A DNA stretch of 64,000 nucleotides from Symbiodinium natans. Taxonomy: Eukaryota > Sar > Dinophyceae > Suessiales > Symbiodiniaceae. The notes beneath the pieces are model-generated. The model was given only the letters and a program-made list of their open reading frames with translations. It was not told the origin of the DNA and searched no databases. The stretch lies in assembly GCA_905221605.1 (NCBI GenBank), contig CAJNDS010000585.1, positions 1 to 64,000 of the forward strand. The letters run 5' to 3'. Position 1 is the stretch's first letter; every line of letters starts with the position of its first letter. The position numbers and the translations under genes are program-made. Positions 43,019 to 55,775 of the stretch are shown here, piece after piece.

Positions 43019-46000
43019 GCGGAGCGAGCAAGGATGCGGAGGAGAAGCAGCGAAAGTTGCAGAATGAGGCCGGACATGTTTTGGCTCTGCTTTTCGCAGA
43101 TGGGTATACTGCCTCACAGGGCCCAGCCGTCTGGGGTCCTTGCTGTACTTACCGCACAGACCCCGCGCTGACACGCCTGGGTCCTTCTGGTTCTCGCTTA
43201 GGCCTATCACGTTCTAAACCCAGCCCTCCAAACTAAACGAAGAAGCTCTTATGCTGGGAGTCCTCTTTGGAGCAAGGTCCGTGAGCTGCAACAGAAGCAG
43301 AAGCAACTCGAGGATGAGAAGAGGCCCCGCCACCTCGTTCAATCTTGATTGGAGGGTTCAGCGTGGTGGGCTTTGAGGTGCAAGCTCGGTCATGCCCAAG
43401 AGTGAGAGCCAGTGAGAGCCAGTGAGAGCAGGCAGCAGGAGCAAGCGCTCCTCGATGAGCAGAGCCCTGGCACAAGACTCTTGAAACGGGGGGTCTTTGA
43501 AGCCCCCGAAACTCTGGAGGCTGCAGCCAAGAGCACTTCCATTAACGGGGAGGGCTTTCAGCAGTGTATCTTACTACATGATAGTATTCCGCTCGCCGGC
43601 CGTCTTGCTTCACATCGTTTGCCTTGCGGGATTCTGTTCCCTCAACACTTGCTGTGAATGATGAGAGTGGGTACGGCAGCTACAGGCATGCCGTTCTGAC
43701 ACGGGACTGAAGTTGCGCTCGGGGCTCCGCAAGTCTGCATAGGAGTTCGAAAGTTCCCTAAGAGCACCTGAGCCTTCAACCCCTGAGTTGAAAGGGATGC
43801 AATTCTCACTGAGGAAGCGCCTGGAGCAGCTGAAAGAGGAGCAGGACAAGGTGGGAGGGATTCGTTTCTTCGGGTTTATGCCAGCGGGGGGTTTTGTTGA
43901 ACAAATTTTCCAGACCCTACATTGCAAAAAAACATGCACCCTAACCTTTGTAAGCTAAAAGCGTGCCGCTCCGAAAAAGGAGTCCTCGAACCCCCCTACA
44001 GAAACCTAACAACCCAACCCCCCGCCCCTTTGTGGAGCCATATGAACGCCAGGCTAAGGAGGAGCGCGATGCGGCCGCGGCAGCTTGGCGGCGCATCAGC
44101 CTACAGGGTTTAGGGCTTGGGAGCCTTGAAACCGAAACCTCAGGGTGTAGGGGTAGGGTTTCTGGGGGTTTTTTAGGGCTTGGGTTAGGGTTGGGGATAA
44201 GGTACCGGCGTGTAGAGAGGGTTTCGGTTTGGGGCATGAGACGCAAGAGCTCCCCTCCCCTTCAGCTTGTGAGGCCGAGCTGAAAGCCATGGCCGAGCAG
44301 CGAGATGGCCTGGAGGTCACTTGGGGGGGGCTTCGGGTGTTTCAAGGGCCCTGAAGCTTAAGAAGCCCTAATGGGCATTTTCCAAAATGGGGACCCGCTT
44401 GCTTACCCCGAATCATGATTTTTTTTGGGACCCCCTATCGGATCTCCCAGACGGGCTTTCAGAGTCTTTTCCTGCAAGGAGCAAGTTGCGGCCGCCCGGC
44501 AGGAAACAGAGCAGCTGAAGGTGGGCTCTGCGCTCTTTTCTGATTGGGCCCTTGGGGCACGTGGGGGGGCGGGGGGGGGGGGGCCCACCACAAATCTGCT
44601 CGTAATCTTGTCCTGAGTCTTTTCTTGAAAGACGGGAAGAGAGGAATGCCAAGGGCTGTCAGCCCACCGCAAACGGACTTGAAGGCTCTGGGCTTCGGCT
44701 TTAGCTAGGTTTGCTTGGGGCGAATTGCGGCTAAGGGCTGAACATGACAGCCTTTTCGTGGCGCATCTATCTCTCTTGATTTCGCATTCCAGTTCTGCTG
44801 CGTTAGGGCATAGCATGTTTGTAGCCCCGTGCGCCCGGAGCCATCAGACCCAGAGCCCCCATGAGTAGAGAGCTGCGGCCAGGCCCTGATACCGGCCTCG
44901 GAGTTGCCCGAGGAGATCTGGAGGGCACTTTTTCGGGGCTCAGTTTCCATCATGGGCCCTCTGAGTCCTGCAGTCGGGCAACTTTTTCTTTTCAGGTTCC
45001 AACGGGGATTGGTGGGGTGTATACGGAGGTCCCGCGCATGAGTCGACCAAGACTTGTGGATGGGTTGTTTGTCCCCTGGCAAAGAGAGGGTTTTGGGTTT
45101 AAGGTTCCTGGGCGTGCGCTGGCAAGCCTTCGAGAGGACACCAAGCTGAAAGAAATCCACGAGCTTGAGGAGCAGTCCAAGGTGGCGTTGGTGGATCTTA
45201 AGCCTCCAAAACCTTTAAAACCCACATAGCGCAATCTTAATCCCCCATCCAGTGCTTGTACGGGCTTTTGTGCCCAACCTTGGTGATGAAAGCAATGAGA
45301 GTAGTCCTTTGTGACGATCTCTTCACACTTGATGGCATGCACATGAAATTCTTGACCCCTCTTCAGCGAAAGTATGGAGTAGTCCGCTTGTGGCTGTCTG
45401 TGGAATATCGGGTGACATGTGCGGGAGGGTTGGGCAGCAAGATGTGATATGCTCCTCAGAGCGCTTGGTAGCATCTTTGCACTTCAAAGTGGCACGAGGA
45501 ACTGGCAAACATGCTGGACGAGCTGGAGGAGCAGCGCAACAGCAACCAGGCGCCGTGTCCTTGTCTCAAACGTTCGCAGAGGTCTTGGTGGGTGTGGTTT
45601 GTTTTGCAGGGTTTGCCAAGACCGTAGCCAAGACGTGTTTCCCAACCCCATGGCGACAAGTTTTGCCAGGCTGAGAAGGAAAAGCTGCAGCAAGAGCTGG
45701 CAAAGGCGGGCACAAGAAGAAAGCCGGTGATCCTTCTCATTCTGCAGTGCTACAGCGGGTGTGAAGGGGGGGGGGGTTTTAGAGTTCAGGGTCAGCGGTC
45801 AGCGCATTGTTCACAGCTCCCTGAAAGGCCCTCGCCACAGACGAGGCAAAGGCCACGGCAAGTCAACGGATCATTCTGGGGTTCGTCGCGAGTTCAAGCC
45901 CCCAGACCCTGAGTCATGCCTTCTCTGAATGATCTTCTTGGGCCATTACATTGTGAACCTCCCTTCTGGCAGCCTGAAGGTGTCGTTGCATCTGAGGACC

Positions 46001-47692
46001 CAAGTAAGTTTCGCCCTCTGCGGTTTGAGTCAGAAGGGGTTCCGTGAGACGTCTTCGTGACCGACGTGATAGCAACCTGCGTGCTTGAAATTTGCCGAAA
46101 GAATGCCCAGCACCAAATCTGCTTTGGCCAGGAGGTGGGCATGGATGAGGCACGATGCTCGGGGATACTGCACCATATCACTTTGGCCACAAGATATGCT
46201 GCAAAAACCCAAGCCAGCACAGACTAACCCTAGCATAGCTTGTCCTGCAAGCAGCGCCAAACAATCTGGAAGTGCAGGCCATCCAGAGTTCTGGCTTAGT
46301 TTGCTTTTTGGATGACGTGGGGGCGGGGTAGGCACATTCCGGCGCTCAGGGTCACCGTGTGGGGCCACAACATCATGCAAAGCCAAGAACCAAACTCTCG
46401 GGGGAGGACCCCAGATGACTGTTCCGTGGCCAAGACGATACCGGCAAAGCCCAGTACCTCTTCAAGCCATTCCTCCTTTGCAGAGCTCTGCGTATGAAAC
46501 AATGGGGCGCGACATTCGTACGCAAAAGAGAGGGAGCCACGGGACACCATGACACACCCCGATCTTGATGTACAGCCAATATGAGTGTAGTAAGGTCGAC
46601 CCTTACAGACTAGATTTCCGGCACCAATGCGAGGCCTGAGCAGACCCTGGCGGCTTGATCCAAAACACACCTTAACCCAGCGTGCCGGAGCCGAGAAAAT
46701 GCAGCTCTTCCGGATGCCCGTGCTCTCACACTGTGAGAAGGCCAGCGCGGTACGGAAGTCTGGCAGTGGAATGCAGCGCTTCTGGGCAGCATCAGCAAGG
46801 GGTCCTCGATGGTTCGTGCACGCAGCAGTTTGATCAATTTTGTATGCAGTGCCTTATCGCGCAACGTCGTAGATGCTCCTCTGTACACTTGGAACAACTC
46901 TCGCGCGCTCGCTACAGATTTGTTCTGGGTTTTCCCATCCGCAACAGTATCTGCGCTCGACAGCTGGCATCTCGTTTGAAACTGACAAGGTGTGGAGTCC
47001 ACGACCTCGAAGCCTGCACAGGCAGCCGGCCACGCAAACCATGAAAACCCCTAAGTCATGAACCCAGCGTCCAGGCCAACAAGTGGGGCTGATTTGGAAG
47101 TCTCGTTCAAAACGAAATGAAATTGAGAGAGATAAAAATCTACACACATCCGGAATCGACAAGTGCAGGTCAAGGACCTCAGCCAGCTTCGGAGGCTTGC
47201 CAAGGAGGGCAGCCGGCAGGAGCGCTCAGCGTGTTGCTTCGTTCGGGGGGAGTGCCGAGGCCTCAAAACCTGAAGAGGAACGTCTTTTAGGAATTGTCTT
47301 TTCATTCTCGTATATTGTCTCGCATTTAAACAAACCCAAGGATTATTTCTAACTTGTTTCACATAGTGCTCTAAGAGGAGTGCTCGGAAGGTGCGGGGGG
47401 GGGAGGGGGGTGCAGCAGAACAGCCAAGAAGATTCTTTCAAGCGACCGAGTCCCTGGCCAACCGTTTTTGCTCAGGAACAGAGGGGCAGGTTTCGAAAGG
47501 TCCGAGAAAGACAAGGTCCTCAAGTCCGCCAGGCGAAGCCTCATTCGGGGGGGGGGGGGGGGGGGGGATTTCCAAAAAAACAACAATTGTTTGGGGTTTA
47601 GGGCTTAGGTTTGTTTTTGGAGGGGGGGGAGGGGGGGGCGAGGTTCGCCCCATCAGCTTGCCGAAGCCAAGAGCAGGGAAAGGCTCATTCAG
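43019..47692 (+). CDS. multi-exon coiled-coil protein, first exon series
   Basis: Small plus-strand exons, each a heptad-like charged helix ending at a donor: SKDAEEKQRKLQNE|GC (43,019-43,068), VRELQQKQKQLEDEK|GC (about 43,277-43,322), QQEQALLDEQ (about 43,430-43,465), LRKRLEQLKEEQDK|GTGGGA (to 43,850), YERQAKEERDAAAAAWRR (about 44,037-44,105), AELKAMAEQRDGLE|GTCACT (44,266-44,315), EQVAAARQETEQLK|GTGGGC (44,479-44,520), LREDTKLKEIHELEEQSK|GTGGCG (to 45,181), NMLDELEEQRNSNQ|GC (to 45,549), AEKEKLQQELAKAG (45,670-45,726, donor GTGATC), VKDLSQLRRLAKEGS (from 47,169), RFRKVRERQ (about 47,490-47,520) and HQLAEAKSRERLIQ|GTGAAG (47,651-47,692). The intervening introns carry TTTAGGG words and poly-G. 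A long coiled-coil structural or scaffold protein is likely. Family unknown; exon joins are not verified. Confidence 0.6.
47549..47567. repeat. poly-G tract inside an intron
   Basis: About 19 G in a row between two coiled-coil exons. A second G-rich run lies at 47,621-47,638. Confidence 0.85.
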
Positions 47693-49716
47693 GTGAAGAA
47701 TAGATTGTGTTTTCATGTTCAAAAATGCAAGGATGACAGGGGATAATATTGGTAGTATGTAGGCGTGGTGGCGGAAGCCTCGCACGCACCAGGGCCAACC
47801 TGGTTACCTGAACTTCTCGTTTGACGGTAGATTGATTCGTCTTGCTACTTCGATCAACTCGCCGTTCCGTGTTGCTGCTCTTATCACTTGCCGATCCTTC
47901 CTTGTCAGCCTTTCGTCTCACGGAAGGCCTTCCTGGTTGTTGTTTTCACCCGCAGTTTGGGCAGAGGAGATGCCGGAGTCTACCCCTTCAGTGGTGCAGG
48001 CAAGGCGATTTCTGCTGCGGCGCTTGGGTTGCTGCGGATTGTGAGGCTTTCTGTTGGGTGTTGGGGAGGCTGCAGTCCCAAGTAGTATCTCTCAGCCAGA
48101 AGATCAGTCCAAGAGTCACACCATAAAAACACGTTTGCTACAAGGCCCCTCCGCTCCAATCCTGGTTCTTACTTTCTGACAGTCTTGCGAAGCCACGGAT
48201 ACCGGTGTTAGTAGAGCACTTTCAACTGATACGTGAAAGTACCTGAGTATGAAAAGCAAAACGTGGTCCAACGTGTTCTCCCCTTGCCAACAACAACGAA
48301 TCTCTAACACACCAAAACTCGTATTCAGTCCAAAGCATCTCGACCGGTTTTGAATCGAAACTATTTGATCTTGCTTCCCTTCCACTTGAGCAGCAGGAGA
48401 CTACAACTCTGGATCGCAACATCTAAGCGCTTCATTATCTATCGCTTCTGGGATGCTTTCCCTTTTCTCTGTCAAGGACGGAGTTCAGATCTTGCTCTCC
48501 ATGTCTTCGTCTGAGGCTTCTAAACCCCCATAGCACTCGGGCGCACTTCCACAAGCCAAATGCCTGTGACAGACGCCAGTAGGTTTAGGTAGGGTTTACG
48601 GTGAAGAAACACTTCGGAACCCTTTAGCTTGTAGCTACAGACATGACATCAAAAAGGACCACAAAAACTTTGCAAACCCTGTAAGCTGCCAGTGCGGCGG
48701 AGCCATCGCTTCCTGGACGGTGCACACACCACGGCGCATCCCCTGCCCTAGATACTCCCAAAACCCCAAACTTTTGGGAGGGCTTAAGGTCTTTAGGGAG
48801 GGTTTACACCTGTAGGGGTTTAGAGCTTTAGAGTTCGGACGTCTCGGTGAAACAAGAGCTCTTGTGCCTCCGAAACCCTGCAGTAGGTTTCCCAAGCTGT
48901 GGCCAGGAAGTGCAGCCAGCCGCATCGAACCTGGTGAACCCCAGGTCGCACTGGATGATGGTGTCATGTTTCAGGGTGATCAGGGAGCGCCATAGGCCAT
49001 AGGTGGAAGCTTCCCGGACTTGGATCTCCATGATCTCGCTCATAAGCCCACAGGTGTGCAGAAAACCCGCGCTCCCTGTGCCGTCCGGTGACGTCAGGCG
49101 TCTGCCCTATAGTCAATGTTTACAGCTCATCTTTGCACAGGCACACCTATGCCTCCACGGACGACGCGTATGCCCCGGCCGCTGATGACTATGCTCCAGT
49201 GCCCTGGCGGCAGGTCACAACACGCACATGTCATGGAGCGGCACGGCATAACAACCACTTTGCCCTTCCGTGCTTGTCAGCTGGGCCGCGGAGTTCTGTA
49301 TCCGTGCCGAGGAGGAACTGATGGCTGGGGAACCGATGGTGGCTCGGAGAATGCAGCATACCGGGGATGGCAATTGTATGTAATTGTCGGCATTGCGGAG
49401 TGTGAGGTGTTCAGTAGCAAGGGAATATGTTCGGTTCGGGGCCTGGATGATCACCAGCACGATTCCCCGTCTTGGTTCGTAGAGTATCCTCGAGCATGCT
49501 GAGAATAGCAGGCAGAGCAACAAGAAGCCCAGAGCAGCTGTACTTCCCGCATGCTGGAGGGCGACGCTGCATCGGCAGTGTAGATTTAGGGGCGGGCTCA
49601 GGAGCTTGTGAAGTCGTAGCTTGAAGGGCATCAGGGCTGGTAGGATACAGGGCGTTGAGGGATTTAGGGTTTCAGCAATGCAGCAACATTGCGGTTTTCT
49701 AGGCTCTCCTTTGCAG
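47693..49716. other. long intron or spacer
   Basis: No coiled-coil exon was recognised over about 2 kb. Frames in 49,116-49,502 look partly protein-like but carry no clear splice context. Confidence 0.4.
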
Positions 49717-50632
49717 GTTGGCGATGCCTCTGCCGCAGGAGCTCCGGGGATTTTTGAGGCCAAATACAAGCTGGCTAAGCCCCCCTCCCCCCAATACTGG
49801 TGGGGGTGGGGGCAATCCAAAGTATGAACTCCACACCCTAACCCTAAGCCTGCAATTCACCTGCCATGACGGCCTACTCCCTTAAAAATTGACGTGACCC
49901 CTATAGTATGTTATTAATACAAGTAGACCCATAAAGCTATTCTTGGGTAGATCTGAATACCAGAGGGGTTTCTGCTTCTTGCATCTACAGTCACATGCCA
50001 AGCCAGATTTGAAGTGATGAGTTGGCGATCGATGTAGAGACAAAGGGGATGGCCGGAGGCCGCACGGCGCAGGATTGACGAACCTTGTCCTCGCCAACCG
50101 AAGCCGGCAACCCGAAAGCCCAGTCCCAAAGTAGCTTGCTACAACAGGAGCCCTTGCAAGGGAGCCCGACGCGGCTGAGGCAGCCGAGGCAGCTAAGTGG
50201 CCGTCGTTTGGGCTTTTGGGTGTTTGGAGTGTTCAGGTTACGAAGGGTTTATAAGGCTTGGGGGGGGGTGGGTGTAGAGTTTATCGGGTTTTTTTCGGTT
50301 GGCGTCTGATTCCTCGAGGGTGTTGGGGGGACCGACGATTATAAACCCTAAGCCCTGAAAAACCCTCGGGGGGGGGGGGGGGGGGGGGGGGGGCCCGGAA
50401 GGTGAGCCGCATCCGCGCCCGCCTGGCAGAGCTTGAAAGTCAGGACCACCAGATCGAGGAGAAGGTGCCACGTGTTCTTTTTAGTGCAATTTTCAGGGTT
50501 CGGGGCTGATTTCCGGTGCTTACCGGGTTCAGGGTTTTGGGGGATGTAGGGCGGCTTTCAGCCGACCTGTCTCCTGCATGTCAAGACTCTCAGCTCCGCT
50601 GGAAGGCGACCACCGTTCGACAACGTCGCCAG
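49717..50632 (+). CDS. coiled-coil gene, further exons
   Basis: Three more plus-strand exons: VGDASAAGAPGIFEAKYK after TTTGCAG (from 49,717); VSRIRARLAELESQDHQIEE ending at AAG|GTGCCA (50,401-50,463); and CQDSQLRWKATTVRQRRQ ending at CAG|GTGCGG (about 50,576-50,632). The middle one is a textbook amphipathic helix. The 50,369-50,393 poly-G tract lies just before it. Continuity with the 43-47.7 kb series is inferred from strand, style and spacing only. Confidence 0.5.
50369..50393. repeat. poly-G tract
   Basis: About 25 G, next to the acceptor side of a coiled-coil exon. Confidence 0.85.
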
Positions 50633-53600
50633 GTGCGGACTTCGATGTCGGAAGATGGCAAGTGGTCATTTCCCAAAATGCGGAGGGGAGGGTGGAACCT
50701 CTGATGCTACGAGCCTTGTTGTGGGAACCCCCCCCCCCCAACCCCAAAAAAAAGGGTACGCCACTTTTGGGAAGCCCCCCTGAAACCCTCACTTCCAGGC
50801 TGTGCTTAGCACTTCGGCTTTGGGGGTTCGCCGACTTAAAACCATCTGTATCCCGAAGCTCTAAACCCCAAACCTGAAACTATCTTTAACTTTAGTCCTG
50901 CAGGCTTGTCGGCTCAGCCAGCCCTCCAGTTCCAATCTGCCCCCGAACTACCGAGTCCCTCACACCCCTGGAAACCTCGTCTCAGTTTCCGTTCTAAAGC
51001 TTTCTTGAACCCCCTGGTTTCCCCTCTAACCCTAAACTCAACCAACCCTTTAAACCCCAAGAACCGCGGGCCTGGAGAGGACGTGGACTCTTCTCTGGGC
51101 CGCTTCGCGCCTGATGCGCCGGGCCGCATCAAAGAGGCGCCGCCACACCCGCGGTCTTGGGCGGGAGGGCTTATGAGAAACACAGGGCTTAAAGAGACCA
51201 CCAACCCTTTTGGGTGTCAGACATCTCACATAAGGGCTAAGGTCATGTCCAAAACGCTATATTATGTTATGTTGCATTTTGACATCTTGCATGAGGTTCA
51301 TAGAATATTGTTTGAAGAATCTAGAAGCTGACCCCCCAACTCATCGAGACCAGTCTCAAAATTCTGGCACCTTCTTGGGGCTTGGGGGGGGGGGGGGGTG
51401 GGGGGGGGGGGGGGGGGGGGGGGGCACGCTACAAAGTACAAATACGGGCAGGTCTGCCTCCCTTCTGCAACCCGAATCAGGAATCCCTACCCAAACCCTT
51501 TACACCCTTACCCTAACCCCTGAATCCGTAGCCCTAAACCGCCCCAAAAAGGGGGGCCCTCGGCACAAAAGTCTTCCCCCAAATGCTCTTGGCAGGCATG
51601 GCAGCGCGGCGTCACACTGGGAAGCTCGGCTTTTCTAAGCCCAGCCCACGTTGCCCCTTCATATCAAGAGGAAAATACCCTGAAGCCATTTTTCGGGTAC
51701 TTCTAAGAATACGGGGTTTGGGGTTCAGGGGGTTTAGGGTCTTGGCTCATTGGTTGTTCGAAGGGATGTCCACGGGGCCGAGTGCGTGGTGCCCCTTCCC
51801 CTTGGCCACAAGAAACAGAATCGATTCCGGACGACTTCCATGTTGACCCGAGAGGGCTTGGGTTTGGGGTGGCCCTATTCTTTTACTTCCCTGCCCTTGT
51901 CCTTTGTTGGGAGGGCGCTTGGGTCTGGCTATGACAGCTGGCGGCTCGGTCCTCCCCAAGCCCACTACAAGACCAGTGCCAGTTGGACGACATCTACATC
52001 TTGACCCTGGGGGTGGCCTGTTATATTGTCTTGCATCCCCCAACTGTGTCCAGCCACTTCTGGCTCTTGCGCGGCAACCAACGATTGCAACCTTTGTCCT
52101 TTGTAGGGTGCACGTGCCCCGATAGTAGTACCCACTACAAGATATGAGCAAGCAAGTTACAAGGAGACGATTTTTTTCGCTTGGCTTCTGCTGAGCTTTG
52201 GGTCATGACGTCTTTCGGAGCCCTTCGCCCCGTTTGCGTCTTTGCCCCTTTTTGGGGGGGGAAGACAACTCGGGCGGAAGTTGGCGCCTGAGGCCCCGTA
52301 AGAGCCTTTGGCGTTTTCGGATTTGAAAGCAAAAGATTCAAGATGAAGCTCCGAACCCGCCCCGAATTGCAGAAGCCAGTGGGTTTCGGGGTGCTGAGGC
52401 TCGTTGCTGGACTTCTTCGTCGAAAACTGTGGAGAGGTGCTCTGCGCTGCACCGCTTCCGCTTTGGTTTGGGGTTTTGAGGTTTCCGGAATGAGTTGGCA
52501 TGGATTCCTGCAAGGGCGAAAGTGCCACCCCTGACTTGCCCGCGGCGTCACCCTAAAGCATCAGGCTGCCGTCTGCAAGCAAGGTCCAGCTTGAACTTTC
52601 TTTGTCCTGTTGCGCGCGCGGCATGCCGGTCAAGTTCCTTCGCTCGAGTTTCCACAGAGGTCAGTTTCGAGCCATCCTGCTCCTTTGCAGCAATCAGGGG
52701 CTTGGGTGGTTTTGCTCCGGGCTTCGCTGTTTTAAAGTTGCAGGTCCTTGTAAGAAGCCAAAGGGCGGAACGATCTGCGCGTTTAGAGTTTACTGAGTTT
52801 ACTGGGTACCCTGAACAACCTGAACTCAACTACCACTGCCCAGTTTTTGGTAACGACGATGACTGGCGAAGACCGCTGTGCGTCGCGACCAAGCTCAACC
52901 GGAGATGCCACCAGTTGAACCAAGAGCGCCTCGGGCAAAATCTAGAAGAGTTCAAGTCCACCCCGTGCCTTCAAGGCTTCCATGGGCGTTCCCCAAAACC
53001 GTGGCTTCATGGCTCTTTGGAGTGCTGAGGGCTGGCATTCTTTGAACAGATTTCCTGTCCGGATGTCGGGGCTCAGGAATCGAGCCGAGATCGCGAAGAA
53101 GAGGCTGAGGCCTTTGAGCTGAGCCCTTAGGCGCTTCGCTTCTGAGCGCTTCCCACCCTGGTTCCCACCCTGGGCCCTTGCCAAGGAGCTTCAATTCAGT
53201 CACCATACTCGCAATGGTACTATGCTCTTTTGCGACATAACCCTGCTGGTATTCTTTGAAGTTCCTGAACAAGAGCCCAGACTGCCAGTGAAAGATTCTG
53301 CCGCAGAGGGGGCCTCCGCAGCTACGGCAGCTAGACAGAGAAGCTTATTTACAACGCGGTCCCGAATTTACACGCTACTTGCATGGAGGACCATGAATAA
53401 GAGAGGGGTAGGGCCACATTTTGCCCACATGCTGCTGAGTTCCGAATGTCTTTGCCGTGGAGAAGCTCTTCATCAGGTGTGGCAGACATGCCTAGGGGTC
53501 AAGGCCTCCTTGAACCCAATGGATATTCGTCTCTACCTGGGCATGCAGGGGGGAATTCGGAAGTCAGGTAACAATAGCCCGTTCAGGCATCCCTAAACAC

Positions 53601-54207
53601 CATGATTTCTTGTATTGAGAACCAGTGAGTTCTGCCAGGCCGCTGACAGAAGAGAGGCGGTGTTCCATGGCAGAGCTTTGGAGCACATCGCCCGTAGATG
53701 CTGCCGGGATGCCCAGATCTATGCCGACAAAAATCCACAGGGAGGGTTGAGGGCTTAAGGATGCTTAAGGTCAGGGCAAAGTTTTCAGCAGAGTACTCTT
53801 CCCCACGACACAGCCATCCCATGTATGCCACTCATACTCCTACGACAAGTTGCTCAGAAAAAGGGCTGTGCTTCGCTTGTTTGACTCGAGGACGGTGTCC
53901 CGAGTTAAGGGCTTTGGAGGGTTCAAAGAGAGGCGAGGTGTAGGGAGTTGGGTTCTTTTGAGTCCAGTGCGGGGCAATGGCAGCACGACTCAGACTGGGG
54001 TAAAGCCAAGGAAATATTGTCAATTGCATGGTCCTTAAACCATCCTACGCCCCGCGCTTCTTTCAGAAGGAGTGGGGGGTGTCAAACAGATGTCTGGCGC
54101 CAATTCACGAACATCGGGTTGCATTTGAAGGCAAGGCAGATGGACATTTAACGTCGAAGCATTGCTTTCTTGGCCTCCAAACCCTTTGAAGGGTTCAGGG
54201 CCTACAG
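50633..54207. other. mostly intronic or intergenic DNA with weak exon candidates
   Basis: Candidate plus-strand exons: EDVDSSLGRFAPDAPGRIKE (about 51,078-51,137), CQLDDIYILTLG (about 51,979-52,014) and a proline/asparagine-rich piece (YPEQPELNYHCPVFGNDDDW, about 52,807-52,866). A poly-G tract lies at 51,383-51,424 with one T. None can be assigned a product. Confidence 0.35.
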
Positions 54208-54277
54208 GTGCAGGACCTGCAGGGCTACCGAAACTGCCAGGAGATCTTCGTCAGCCACGCGTGGACGGAGGACTTTG
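54208..54277 (+). CDS. single exon with a TIR-like signature
   Basis: The exon lies between CCTACAG and the strong donor GTGAGT, and is 70 nt in phase with YRNCQEIFVSHAWTEDF. The hydrophobic strand ending in SHAW followed by EDF resembles the first strand and loop of TIR-like domains. Flanking exons carrying the rest of the domain were not found. It may belong to the same plus-strand gene as the coiled-coil exons. Confidence 0.4.
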
Positions 54278-55583
54278 GTGAGTTTATTCAGGGCGCGGAC
54301 CCTGGAGCTGGAACATGGGGTTTGATGGCTTTGAGGCTTTGGGGGTCCAGGCATCTTGGGCCTCAAGGGCTGTGAGGGTGCTGCGTGCTTCATGTCTTGA
54401 GTCTGGCCGACTTTCCTCGTTGGCAGCTCTGTGTGGGATGCTGCATCGCGAATCGATACGGATCCTAGCGTTCATCGTTTCTTTTTCGACATACGTTTGC
54501 TCCAAACCATAGACCACCCGGAGCCTTTCAAGCACTGCCCTGGCTAAGGCTTGACTCGCTTCGCAGCTGCTTGGCTTGGGCTCGGCTAAAGAGCTTTGCG
54601 TTTGAAGGGGCGGTTTCGGGTTTAGTGGTTTAAAGCGGGGGGCTTCAGGAAGCTTGGGCTCCGGGTCCAACAGATGTCTTGGATCAAATTTCTACTAGGC
54701 CCCGCAGTGGTAGTCACTCTTTTTCATTGCGTTTTGCGGGGGTTAGGTTCCCCGATAAACCACAATATCTGTTTATCGCAAACTTCCCTAACTCCCTAGC
54801 CCTCCCTACACCCTGAACCCTGTCTCCCTGCACTGCCAAGCTGAGACACGACTGAGGTTTCCCTGACGTTTCGAGAGTCACCGGCACTACCTCAGGAGCC
54901 TCTGCGTCAGTACAACATAGCATCTCATGGTCCATTACAGTTTATCTTTCATTTGTATAGTGTACTCTAGTGTCACAGTTTTTCTGGTATGGTTCGTTTC
55001 ATAATACTTAGGGGCTCCCCTCCAGGCAAAAAGGGGCAGCCCTGTTTTCGGAGTATGTTGGGGGGGTATCTTCCTCTGCCCGGACACCCGGAATCTCAGG
55101 ACGCCGCCGCCAGCCACGCCCGAGGCCGCAGCTTCTTCATCCACGCCTTCTCAGATTCCATGTGGCCAGGACCCCAGAGGGGTTAAAACCTGAGGGTGCA
55201 GGGGTTTGCGCAGTGACGTGGGCCCGTCAGGCATCAGTGCTGAAGCTTGGCTTGAGCCTGTGCTCGAAGACCCTCAACCTTGGTCGATGGAATGGGCTTG
55301 GGGCTACAGACGCCAAAAAACTGTCTCACGTGCATATGGTTGGGGACTGCAAGGGACTTTTGGAGCTCCGCCAGACTTGCTGAAGAAGGATGCCCCCGAA
55401 AGGATATGCCCCCCCCCCCACCCCCCCAGCACTCGAGACTCTCGATGGCCTCGGAGGTCCGACGACCAGGGCAAGTCCTTGGAGGCCGGGCCGAGATGGC
55501 ATCGGTCGGTGCTGGGTGTCCTCCTTCGGCTGTCTCCTTAGGAACTGTACCATGTTGTATGTGATTCTCTATATAAAGATATA

Positions 55584-55589
<6 letters not shown>

Positions 55590-55614
<25 letters not shown>

Positions 55615-55635
55615 CATATATGTGATGTATATGTA

Positions 55636-55702
<67 letters not shown>

Positions 55703-55775
55703 CTATATATATATATATATATATAGATATCTATATATATATATATAGATATCTATATATATATATATATAGATT
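55590..55775. repeat. TA and TATGTG microsatellite
   Basis: (TA)n to about 55,625, then about 12 copies of the hexamer TATGTG to 55,700, then (TA)n with ATAGATATC interruptions to 55,775. Confidence 0.95.
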
